The notes under the pieces are model-generated. The model was not told the DNA's origin, ran no database searches, and saw nothing but the letters and a program-made list of their open reading frames with translations. A stretch of DNA of 64,000 nucleotides from Ceratothoa steindachneri (Eukaryota > Arthropoda > Malacostraca > Isopoda > Cymothoidae), in NCBI GenBank assembly GCA_963969495.1, contig OZ018330.1:49245206-49309205 (forward strand), read 5' to 3'. Both the position numbers and the translations under genes were made by a program. Numbering within the stretch: position 1 is the stretch's first letter; each line of letters opens with the position of its first letter. This document shows, piece after piece, positions 51,890 through 62,879 of this stretch.

Positions 51890-53900
51890 CGACCCCTTAA
51901 TAGATGCCTCACTAGAAAAAATAGATGAGAAACTGGTAAAAATTAGAAATCATCTTATAAAATCAGATCAAGAATACATTCCCCGTATTAAATTTAAAAC
52001 AAACCCTGTCCCGTCATAGTCCCCAAGAATGATATCCCTCGCAAGGGAATACAGGAACCGATTCATTACAGTAAGTGGCCCCGGCCCGAACTACACCACT
52101 TAAAGATGTCTAAGGCGGGTATGAGACGAACTAATGACTAAATACACAACAACAGATTGTACTTTTGGACGAGTTAATTGACTCGAGATAGAAACTAACG
52201 CATTTACATTCTAATAAGCTCTTAAAAGACTAAAAGTAAGACATACACAAACGACAATGAAACTTAAAAGTGACAACAACAAAACTACAGAGAGATACAA
52301 GATCGAAGAGGAGTTCAGATTCTTCTGCGCCATCCAATTTTAAGATAATGCCTAAAGAGAATGACAACTACGATCTAGACTCCGAGGACTATGTGATCGA
52401 CGATTTAAATGCCTAGATCGACAGAACCAATCCTCATCATTATGCGCAGAAGAAATAAGAATAGAGGGAGACGGCGGTAAAATTACTTCCATAGACTCTC
52501 AGAAACCTTGAAATCCTTCCGTCAAAGAAGCAGTCTGGCGTAGATTGAGCTCCCAGGAAAATTTCATCAGAGCTGCCCTTAACATCTGGTGTGGGCTAAT
52601 GAATATCATGAATGCCTGCCTGAATGTGGGATATTGTTCTGACCACTGGAAACTGGCAAAAATAGATATTAAGCCCCAAAGCTGGGAAGCCACCCGACAG
52701 TTTAGCCAAATTCAGGCCTATATCTCTCTTAGAATTTGCAGGCAAAGTATTCGAGAGGATACTGGCCAACAGAGTTCACTCCTTCCTCTATAATAATAAC
52801 AACGCACAATAACCAGCAGCATGGCTTTCGCAGGGAGCGATGTACCGACGTGGCTCTAGCCAGGATCACTCAGAAGTTGGCAAATTTAAAAGTAGAAGAT
52901 CGCAACGCAAATCTGGTGCTCCAAGACGTAAAAAAAAACATTTAACAAAGAGGAGAGGGCTGTAATACAAAGTCCTGCAACTGGGCATCGACTCCATACC
53001 CAAAGGATTCTGTGCGACTACATAATCGAGAGGGAAGCATTCGTGGATGTAAAAGTTTATAATGGCCCCGAGTTATAGCTTGAAGCAGGGCGTCCTGGGG
53101 AGGTTGTTTAAGCACCTTGCTCTATAACATCTACACAATTGACCTTCCCTAGCCTCTCACAGACTGCTTTTTATATGACCAATTTGTGGACATCTCCATG
53201 ATTTGTACGGCCACTTATAGAAATATGGATTTTATTTTCCGGTCTACTGCAATCGAAAACATCAACTTTTCGAGAGAAGATGTAAGATATCCACCAATGA
53301 CCCAAAGTTCAGATAATAGCCCGATTTTGATGAACCTTAGCCAACCTCCGTGTAGGAGGTGCACACATCCTATACTGCACAAAGGGCACGGTTCTCAGGC
53401 TCTGAGTTACGAACGGTGGATATGAGAACCATATTCAGGGAGCTGGGGCGAGTGCGCGGAGGAATTTAAGTGAATTTATCCGATTCAAACGCCTAAGTTC
53501 CTGGAACAAACTCAAGTTTTCAACATCTGCATTCGCTCCAAACTCCTCTATAATACCCTACCAATAAAACCGAGCCCCAAGACCCACCTCTTCGAACTGC
53601 AAAGGGTTCAAAATAAGGCGTTTTAATTATAACAAATAGCAGAAGGAGACAAAAGGAGGAAAAGCGAGCTCCATGATTAGATTAAGCTAACCCACATAAA
53701 CGTCAAGCTTCATAATAGAGCCAAAAAAATGTAAGAGGCCATTGACAGACACCTCACCCCGAGTTCACACTCTAGCACATCAGTGTGGCTGGCATAAGCC
53801 AACCGTGAGCATTTACGACAGCAGACGACACACAGACAACGATGCAATCCCCCCTTTCACGAAAGATATTCCACTCAAGTACACAAAATAAAGATATAAC
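51890..53900 (+). mobile_element. Jockey-like LINE remnant, plus strand
   Basis: The + strand blocks match the copy at 57374-59809: an endonuclease-to-RT linker (DQEYIPRIKFKTNP near 51970), IMNACLNVGYCSDHWKLAKI (52599-52658) against LFTACLNVGYFPDRLKRARM, QQHGFRRERCTDVALARITQ (about 52820-52880) against QQHGF..HLRTETALALMTE, and VPQG-like text decayed to LKQGVLG near 53085. Frameshifts and stops are frequent and more divergence is evident than in the 57 kb copy. It lies just upstream of the first R-spondin exon. Ends are approximate. Confidence 0.75.
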
Positions 53901-54403
53901 AAAGCCAATCAACTCCCAACAATCGTAAACATAAATCTTGCATATATGTATTCTTTATTATTTTATACCTATTTATTTTAAAATCATTTATAACACCCTA
54001 AATAACAAAATCACCTAGCCATCGATAAAACCATAAAAAACAACAATACTACAACTCATTTAGACAAACCTAAAATGACACACAGATATAAACACTTTAC
54101 TATAGTATCGAGCCTTACCCTGCTGATACAAAGGCATGAATACCATTTTGAAACAATCCCTTCCCCGAAGAAAAGAAAATCAAAACGCAAAGAAAGCCAA
54201 AGATACCCATCACCAGAGACTTTTGTCTTTACATTCTTTCCTAAATATTTTTCAATTTTTTACCACAATCTTCCTTAAACTAATACTTAACGATTTTTCA
54301 TCCCTTTCATGTTCAATGAGATAAGCTAGAAAAGAAACAGTAACATCGAGCAAAATGGCTCCCGCACTTGTTTTTCTAACGAATGACTTTTTGTTATTTT
54401 CAG
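53901..54403. other. Sequence upstream of R-spondin exon, no coding seen
   Basis: AT-rich. It ends in the splice acceptor CTTTTTGTTATTTTCAG (54387-54403). Presumed intron. Confidence 0.5.
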
Positions 54404-54586
54404 ACGACACAACTCTTTGCCCGCTTGGATGTTCGAACTGTTCCCCCATTAATGGGTGCTTCTCTTGTAAACCCCCGTTCTTGCTGCTTCTGCAACGAGA
54501 TGGATTCAGACAAACGGGCACTTGTAGACGGAAGTGTCCAGAGGGATTCTTCGGTCTATACAGGGGCAAGAGTGGCTTTTGCACCC
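54404..54586 (+). CDS. Rspo: R-spondin-like gene, exon encoding furin-like repeat 1
   Basis: R-spondins are secreted enhancers of Wnt signalling; vertebrate members block the ligases ZNRF3 and RNF43 through furin-like repeat 1 (Fu1). The exon is 183 bases, phase 1 at both borders: acceptor TTATTTTCAG, donor C|GTGAGT. Counting the residue split across the acceptor as 1, cysteines are at 6, 10, 13, 19, 22, 41, 45 and 60, with the next at 63 after splicing. The spacings 4-3-6-3-19-4-15-3 equal human RSPO1. LQRDGFRQTGTC keeps the Arg and Gln that correspond to RSPO1 R66 and Q71, which contact ZNRF3/RNF43. Its partner exon is at 61829. The signal-peptide exon was not found, so the gene is partial here. 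Other furin-like proteins do not share this spacing and the CSPINGC block. Confidence 0.93.
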
Positions 54587-55239
54587 GTGAGTACAATGAT
54601 AGATTTGTTGTTTACTTTTGAATAGAAGGAACCTTTTGTTCCGCAAGTTTGGGACGGTTATTAGGGAAAATATTTTTGCTATATGAGAAGTTGAAAGAAA
54701 AAATTCTTATATGACGCTGGTATCCTTAAACATTCCTACCGATGTGTCGATTCCAGAAGATATGATCCCGATTGATTTTCTAGGATTTGTAATTTTAAAG
54801 ATGCCAATGGTTTATGTTAAATCATATTTTCCATTGACTTGCTAAAAGTACCGACTTTAAGTCTAAGACGATTGAATTTGATAAAAAAAAGTAGTTTTGA
54901 GCTAACTCTTCTTGTGTTTGGGGATTTATCAGTTGCCTCTTAATGTCTCATAATATCATTGCCCCTTAAGCAACTTTGCTACACGAATTGGTAGAATAGG
55001 TTCCTGAAAGGAACTGGAACTTGCTCAATCCAACTAAAGAAAAACTACTGAATAAAAGAGACAAATACTAAATGAGAAGTCAAGTGACAAGAACTGCTAT
55101 TACAAGTCCTGTCAATTTCCTTGAAAAGGGAACGAGATTATTTTAAGCTTGCATTAACAAGTTCATAACAAAGAACAAACACTAAAAGGATGAACTCGAG
55201 CTCATGTACTAAAATGCAGTTACAAAACATTACACTGAA

Positions 55240-55242
<3 letters not shown>

Positions 55243-55312
<70 letters not shown>
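55243..55312. repeat. (AT)n microsatellite in the intron
   Basis: An AT run of 70 bases. Confidence 0.97.
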
Positions 55313-55314
<2 letters not shown>

Positions 55315-55445
55315 GGAATGGAAGATATCACATTGACATAATGTATATCAGTGGAAGATAATGGTAAACCACAATATTTGAATCAAGATTTTATTTTTAA
55401 CTATTGGACTAGTTTCGGCAACATGCCATTTTCAACTAATAATGA
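55313..55445 (-). mobile_element. Possible Penelope-like terminus, minus strand
   Basis: On the minus strand GTTGAAAATGGCATGTTGCC (from 55436) then GAAACTAGTC (to 55408) places a GGCA/TGCC stem II before GAAA, with AC-TA-GT and a C as a minimal stem III and cleavage site. Box 1 reads TTGAAAA and not CUGANGA (two changes). No PLE protein is readable next to it, so the assignment is weak. Confidence 0.3.
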
Positions 55446-57169
55446 AGACGCTAGGCAAATAGCACAATATATATAAGGCAAGACACATCCTAAACAAAAT
55501 GAAACAGCAGGAAACAATCTGGAAAAAAAATATACTCGCGTAAATCTGGCGTGAAGGACAAGCTAAACAAAATGAAATGGGGCCGGAAACAATCTGGAGA
55601 GTTGCTAATCCCCAAGACTCATTGCATCTGGGGGGCTTATAGATACAATTGGCGACTCTATTCATTATCTTCGCATTATCTCATTATCTTGTTAACCTTC
55701 TTCTTATCCAAAGAAATAAAGCCTTGTAGTAGCTTTCTACTACCTGCAGATATGCCACTCTTACTTTTCTTACAGAGTAAATAGGGAAAATGAAGGAAAA
55801 TACTTTTTTTCCATACTATCATGTTGACTAAGATAAAAATGAACTTTGGAATTAGAGTTCTGGTCAATCTCAATATCACTCTTGGCTAGAAGGTGCTTCC
55901 CAAGACACTTATTCTAGGCAGAAGTAATTAAATAGAGATAATTCAGCTACCTTTACACTGATGGCGATATTATATTATCTTCTTTAAAATCAGGATTAAA
56001 CAGATAACAGGCCGGTGACTTAGATAGCTTTTGACTCCTGGCAACATCATAGTGAAAGAAAACATCAAAGGACAAAATTATGATTAGGGAAGTTTAGTTA
56101 CATTTTTGGAAGCGACATACTTCGATTCTTAAAAGGGTAGTATTTAATCAGTACATCTTAACAGTCTTAAGCTATTGGTATTAAACATGGATCCCTAGAG
56201 AAAACGAACCCGCTGAAACTAAAGAAAACATATGTTAGGAAAAGGTTAGACAGACTATAAAAGAAATAGGTAGATAAAAACACGGATGGCAGATATTGTA
56301 AAAAGATTTAAACATTTGAAAAGGAAATTGGTAGGACTCTAGAAATAAACGAGAGAACATGAACGAAATAAATCCCAAACTAAATACCTTTATACAAAAA
56401 AGATATAGAAGACGACCTCGCATTATGTGGGAGGATGAAATAAGTTAGATGACAGGAGTAATATACCGGAACCGAGTCCCGGACTTTGATGAGTGTACAC
56501 TTTGGAGTTTTTTTCGAACAGTGGGATAAGTTGGGCTGATAACGCTTACCAAGAATTTGAAAGGTAGCAGGACTATATCGATCAATATTCCGTCTAAGAT
56601 CACTATACATAGAGACAAGCAATTAATTATCAACAGTAAAAAAGACATGCTTTTTTACCTCTATAGTCACGCAACATTGTCATTTAGCCTGCATTTTGTC
56701 GCTAATAAAATATAAATAAGAAAAAGGGCTGATCCTGGGGAATTACATCTTCCCAAACAGTTTAAAGCAATGCTTTTAGAGGTTAATCCACCTCTGTTGC
56801 ATACGATAACATATAATTTACTACAGTCAAAAATAATAATAATTAATGATAACAAAATATGAACTATTGAAAGAAATAAGTAACAAACGTTTAATGAAGT
56901 TAGGGTAAGTAGAATCGATGATTGTATTTTGCAATTTGGAACAGGTAGAATAATCGCTTAATTAGAAAGCTTTGTGACTTCTCCTAGCAGAATAAACAAG
57001 AAAATTGACCAAAGTAACAAATTCGACTGCGATGGAGAGGTAGAAAAACAGAACTACAGCTCCTCTTAGCATCCTCTCTATTCTTACAATGTACATTATT
57101 TAATCATTGTGTTTTACTCGATCTAACATATGTAACACTTGGACAACGAGGAAAATTCAAAGAAACAGC
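55446..57169. other. Intronic sequence, no gene recognised
   Basis: A diverged direct repeat (TAAACAAAATGAAA...GGAAACAATCTGGA) occurs at about 55490 and 55565. The rest is AT-rich without a known domain. Confidence 0.45.
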
Positions 57170-57373
57170 ACGCGCTGTCTTAGGGATGTTAATTTTATTT
57201 TTCACAAAATGATCTGATGTTTGTCCATGTTAAAATTTGTAATGTATTTTATCTCGATTTCAAAAGGGTTTTGACATGTTTCCTAATTAGAGTTTTAATA
57301 ACGTTCACACGGAATAGGCGGTAATGTACTAAAATGGATTGAAGACTGACTAGAAAACCATTAGCAGAGTTGT
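57170..57373 (+). mobile_element. CR1-like LINE fragment, left part of a split copy
   Basis: The + strand shows reverse transcriptase motif A in decayed form (FQKGFDMFPN, about 57257) and GGNVLKWIED.LENH (57320-57360), the block before QRVVVNG in CR1 elements. The reading is cut at the 11-bp target duplication (57363-57373) and resumes at 60323. Several stops are present. Confidence 0.7.
57363..57373 (+). repeat. Target-site duplication, left copy
   Basis: AGCAGAGTTGT, identical to 60323-60333, flanks the Jockey-like insertion. Confidence 0.85.
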
Positions 57374-59809
57374 ACCAACCACCAAGGCGCCCGTATCTTC
57401 CAATATCGAACTTTATCCGTCTATTCAGGAGAAACAACTTTCCCACCATGATTGGCGACCTGAACGCCCGCTGCAGGGAGGCAGGTTATACCAGCGTCCC
57501 CAACGGGCAAGACAAATCACTAAGCCTCCTAATGGAAAAAGGTATAGTACAAAGGATTGGTCCAGACTTCGCCACCTATCTGGCGAGGAGATCTTTCACA
57601 ATCCCTGACATCTTGCTAACAAACGACAACTTCGTACTGAACCAGATTACCATTCCCGGCCCTTATACTCCATCAGATCATATCAGCATGATCACGACCA
57701 TATCAACCTCGCCCATCCAGGTCAAAGTCCCCTATCGCAGATGTCTGCCCAAGACAGACTGGCCCGTATATAAGAGACTGCTACAAGACTTCCACATAGA
57801 CAACTTAGAAGGGGCTACCCTCAAAGACATTGACGCTCATATTGAGAAGGTTATGTCAAAAATAGTGGAAGCAGACAGATTGACCATCCCGAGGGTAGAA
57901 TAAAAGACACTCCCAGCCCCATGCTGGGACGAAGAGATCTAACAACGACGAAATAGACTATAAGAGATCACTTTAGAGATCCTAGAGTATGGCAATAATG
58001 CAGTCAGATACCACCAAATGAGAAACCTACCCATGGAGCTCAAAAATCTGATCAGCGAGAATAATAAAAAGATCTGGGACGGTATCATTGATAAAATGGA
58101 GATGGAAGACGACCCCAATAAATTCTGGTCACAAATTAGAAACCTAAGCGGCACGCTCCAGCATAAAAGTCCCATTTCTATCACCTCGGGTAGAAGGAAA
58201 GGGACAGAAGATCATGAAATCGAAAGCCACTTCAGGGAACACTGGAACTGGAAATTCGAAATTACGGAGCAGAAAAACTTAGACTTTGATATGGAGTATG
58301 ATGAGGAAGTAATGGAACACCTGAGACGGAGAGCACCCGAACTAACACCCTATCATTACGTAGACGACACCCGACAATCGAGAGAGGAAGGAAGGTCATT
58401 TACTCATGAGGAGTACGAAAAGGCCCTTAAAAGTTTTCGACAGAAAGCCCCGGTCATCTCGGGAATAACTAGGGCTCATCTCCTTAATGCCCCGCCTAAT
58501 ATTAACGAGGCATTATTACGACTATTCACTGCTTGCCTGAATGTCGGATACTTCCCGGACCGGTTGAAGAGAGCAAGGATGATCTTAATCCCCAAACTGG
58601 GCACACCTAGAGGATAGGTCAAATGCTACAGGCCTATCTCCCTCCTGGAGTTCATAGGGAAGCTTTATGAAAAGCTCCTAAATGACAGGCTAAAATGCTA
58701 TCTGGACGCAGAGAACCTGTACAACAGGCAGCAACATGGTTTCTAAAAACACCTTAGGACGGAAACCGCCCTTGCCCTGATGACAGAGTTCGTTGCCAAA
58801 GCAAAAGCACAAGACAAGAAGGTTGACGTCGATCTGAGAGATGTCGCATCGGCATTCGACAAAGTCTGGATTCCCAGACTAAAGAAAAAGATCAGCGATC
58901 TTGGGATGGAAAAAAACATCACCAAAGTCCTCTGCGACTATGTAGAGGACAGGGAGGCGACTATAAAAATAAATAGCTATGAGGGACACCCTTTTACTAT
59001 GAAGGCTGGCGTACCCCAAGGGGGATGCCTATGCCCTACCCTATACACTATATTTACAAGCGATCTCCCCTTCCCCACCCAAAACTATGCACATAACGTG
59101 CAACTAGCCGACGACATCTCACAGGTAATTACCAGCGACTACAAGAACCTTGTCGATATAGCCAACAGGACGGTGGGCGAGATTGGGAACATAAACGCTT
59201 ATGAGTAGCGAAATAAGATCCGAACCAACAACGACAAGTTTAAGGCTATCCCAGTTGGCCGAATCAAGACAGATGACGTTGTGGTGAACGAAGAGCTATA
59301 CCCATATACAACCGAAGGACAAGCCTTAGGGCTAAAGTTCAACTCTAATGGGTACAACGACTATCTCACTGATAAAATAGATAAGGCCAAAACAAGGGCT
59401 AAGCAACTGTACAGATTCAGGCAGCTATTATTCCAAAACAAACGGAAACTGTACTTGCCCTTGTAAGGCCAATCCTCTTGTATCCGGCAATTCCACTATA
59501 TCTGTCAAGTAAAACACGGATAAGAAAAGCCCAGGTGGTGCAGAACCAGACACTACGATACATTCTCGACGTATTCTGGACTGCATCCCTGCAACAACCC
59601 TACATGACCTAACTGAAATAGAACCCATAAATGTGACCCTACACAAAAAAGCAAGAAAAATATGGAGCAAAATTGACCAACATATACCAGAAGGTATCCT
59701 CCAAAATATACGACTCCCCGATCATGAGCCCCGATTTAGACAGTATAAACAAGGATTTACCAGTAGCCAACTGCGAATGCAGGAAGCTGTAATACCAATA
59801 TATAGATAA
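57374..59809 (+). pseudogene. Jockey-like ORF2 (endonuclease C-terminus, reverse transcriptase)
   Basis: One frame runs from 57374 to about 59462 without a frameshift. It has MIGDLNARCREAGY and PDILLTNDN...PSDHI (endonuclease), LFTACLNVGYFPDRLKRARM, YRPISLLEFIGKLYEKLL, ASAFDKVWIP (motif A), AGVPQGGCLCPTLYTIFTSD (motif B) and VQLADDISQV (motif C with LADD). This frame has seven in-frame stops, all TAA or TAG (57901, 57940, 57961, 58615, 58744, 59206, 59464). Two frameshifts near 59462 and 59580 lead to the C-terminus, which ends MQEAVIPIYR plus TAA. The copy is dead, but its catalytic Asp residues remain. Confidence 0.85.
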
Positions 59810-60322
59810 ATAAAACCGGAAAAACACACAAAAATATGCAAACAAAAAAGGAGAATTAAAGACCGGTAAATGTCACCATTCAAAGAAGGATCCAAAAAGG
59901 AATATAATAAAGATTATACAAAGTATAAAGTATTGACAAAAGATCCAAAGTGGACATGAAGAACAGAATAGTAAAAACGAAAGAAAAAACAAGACATAAG
60001 AAATGAGTGAACATCAACAACAAAACAAAGTAAACTCAGTTATAAATCAAAAGATCCAAAAGGACAAAGAAAATAAGAAAAGGACGCATAAATGCTAAAC
60101 AAGAATAGCTCAAGAAAGACATAAAAGGAAAAAACAGAAAATAAAGGCTTGAAAGCTGTAAAAAATTGAGTTAAAGATATAAAGAGACAAGATTACACCA
60201 AGAAGCCATAGCCAGACGTACAGGCACACCTATCTTCTACTACTATACACTTTTCCTCACTATAATCCTACCACCATCAAGCACCATTTTTCTACCTTAG
60301 AATTTCCGAATTCCGAATTCCG
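57374..60322 (+). mobile_element. Jockey-like LINE, 5'-truncated, inserted in a CR1 fragment
   Basis: The 2949-base insertion is bounded by perfect 11-bp duplications AGCAGAGTTGT. It starts inside the endonuclease, runs through reverse transcriptase to a natural-looking ORF2 stop at 59807-59809, then an A-rich 3' region, and ends in a repeat tail GAATTCCGAATTCCG (to 60322). 5' truncation with target duplication is typical of target-primed reverse transcription. The clade name is inferred from block similarity (LNACLR.GYFP, SYRPISLL, AFDKVW, GVPQG) and not from a tree. Confidence 0.88.
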
Positions 60323-60333
60323 AGCAGAGTTGT
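60323..60333 (+). repeat. Target-site duplication, right copy
   Basis: AGCAGAGTTGT, identical to 57363-57373. Confidence 0.85.
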
Positions 60334-61205
60334 TGTCAATGGAAATAGTTCATCATGGACCTCATTCACTAGCGGCGTTTTCAGGGATCTATTCTCTGCT
60401 CGATTCCTCTTTGATATAAAGAAACATGACACGAAACTTGGTACTAGTGGAAAATTATCAGAGTGTCTGTGAAACTTTCAAAAAGACTTAGAGTAGTAAA
60501 ATGGTCGGAAATATGACAGATGCAATTCAACGTTAACAAGTGTCATAATATGTCATCATAATTTCAGTAGAATATAATATATGTCGTCAAATTATAAACA
60601 CCGTCAAAATTGGAATAGCGGTTAATTGTCTTAATCTCGATTGATCTAAAACTTTTGAAAAATGCACTGTAGTGTCATAAAACGGCAATTGGGTTCTAAC
60701 AAAAATAACGAAAATTTTTCATTTAAATCGAACTATATTAAAATTACCATATTTAAAGCGCTTGTAAGACTTCATTGAGAGCATGCGGTACAATTCTGAT
60801 TTCCATACATGCAAAAGGACATTGTAATCTTGGAACGCGTCTTGCGTCGAGCAACGAAATTACTTCAAAACTTAGAAATGGATCGTACGACGAAAGGCTA
60901 GGGAACCTCAATTTACTTTCACTGAGAGATAAGCATCTAAGCGGACAAATTAGTGAAGTATTTTAAATAATAAACCAGTTTACCAATGTTAATTATGTTT
61001 CAATACTTGAGCTATATAACCGAGCGGCAACTACAGGTAATTGCTTCAGATTAGTTAACAACAGATTTAACGCTGTGATTACACAAAATTTATTTTCTTC
61101 TAAAATAACATAGACTTGGAATAGCTTGTATAGGAATGTCATCGAAAACACAGTAGTAAATATATTTAAGAATATAATAGAGAAATATTACTTTAAATTA
61201 TGACC
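60334..61205 (+). mobile_element. CR1-like LINE fragment, right part of a split copy
   Basis: From the duplication the + strand reads RVVVNGNSSSW and SFTSGV, directly continuing the block cut at 57373. Then come a decayed FADDTKLG region (KHDTKLGTSG, about 60427), IWQMQFNVNKC (about 60508), a region with GTRLASSNEITSKLRNGSYD (60838-60897) and DKHLSGQISEVF (about 60931-60966), and a tail ending near 61202. Many stops and frameshifts are present. Confidence 0.8.
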
Positions 61206-61828
61206 TTTCAGAAAAAACGAGCGTGAAACTAATTATCCATATACTCTGTTCCTTTACTTATCCTCACCTACTGACTTTCATCCTTTCGCCTATTTTTGGA
61301 AGCTAGCCTCGATTAGATTGTAAGGTCTTTGCTGGTACGTAATTCAGTAATAACATAGTTACTATAAGAAGAGCACTGTATAAATACACTAAAAACAAGT
61401 GAGGGCTATAGTAAAAATAATCTGAGGAGATGAGAAAGCGACATTAAAGGAGAATTTATAAAAGAACAACCTAAAAACCTCTTAATGGACACCTCTGTGA
61501 TAAGGATGTTCAGAAGACCCATTAGCAGTTGGTAAGATGGTGAAATCCGGTTAATTACAAGAGTAACATGACAAATACGAGTACTGTTCTCTGGCCACTG
61601 GGAACATTTTAGCAGACTGCAAACCACACTGAACTTCCCCATACAAGAAGGCGAGTTTAAGGTAGCATGCCTTTGGAAGTTATAAGTGTTGGTACTCTCA
61701 TGAAAGGAGACAAGGATTAGGATCAAAATAATATGATAGCAGCTCATTTATTTACTCAAGTAAATTTTAGAAATTTTCCTACTTTTTGTTTTTTCATTAT
61801 AATAAAATTCTTTCCTCTTTCTCCGCAG
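61206..61828. other. Intron sequence before R-spondin exon
   Basis: No repeat family is recognised. It ends with the pyrimidine-rich acceptor TTTCCTCTTTCTCCGCAG. Confidence 0.5.
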
Positions 61829-61984
61829 GGTGCGATCTGAGGGGGTGCACGAAATGCTCTTCACGCACCAAGTGCGCTCGTTGTCGTATCGGCAGGGTGT
61901 TGTACAGGGGCCGATGTAAGAAAAAATGCCCACCTGGTGCAACCTACAAAGCACACATCAACACATGTATTCAGCCTTGGAAAG
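61829..61984 (+). CDS. Rspo: R-spondin-like gene, exon encoding furin-like repeat 2
   Basis: Repeat 2 (Fu2) of vertebrate R-spondins binds LGR4-6. Spliced in phase 1 from 54586, the reading is CTRCDLRGCTKCSSRTKC and onward. Cysteine spacings after the join are 5-3-6-3-11-4-13, equal to human RSPO1. The two Phe residues of RSPO1 that insert into LGR receptors (F106, F110, in CFSHNFC) are Ser and Lys here (CSSRTKC). The 3' border is uncertain. A phase-1 donor G|GTGTGC at 61985 would give a 156-base exon, which fits the gene pattern but is a weak donor. Without it the frame runs to TGA at 62002-62004, with AATAAA at 62062. No TSP1 exon was found downstream. Confidence 0.9.
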
Positions 61985-62061
61985 GTGTGCTAAAAGGAGA
62001 ATGAAACTTAATCCATTTCTTGTCTAATGATATCGGTAGGGGACTCGTTGAGAGGGTAATC

Positions 62062-62067
62062 AATAAA
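62062..62067 (+). terminator. Possible polyadenylation signal
   Basis: AATAAA lies 58 bases after the in-frame TGA (62002-62004). It would serve a short transcript that ends in the Fu2 exon. AATAAA is common by chance in AT-rich DNA. Confidence 0.3.
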
Positions 62068-62878
<811 letters not shown>

Positions 62879-62879
62879 G

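Larger units (their letters stand above)
54587..61828 (+). other. R-spondin intron (7242 bp)
   Basis: The donor GTGAGT (54587) and acceptor TTTCTCCGCAG (ending 61828) are strong. The intron carries an (AT)n, a possible PLE end, a CR1 fragment split by a Jockey-like LINE, and otherwise featureless AT-rich DNA. No further exon was recognised inside it. Confidence 0.8.

Noticed and set aside
57374..59466. Alternative genetic code with TAA/TAG read as Gln
   Set aside because: Substituting Gln gives plausible text at several stops, but other LINEs here carry TGA stops and frameshifts, and the element looks like an ordinary decayed copy. C-to-T mutation explains it more simply.
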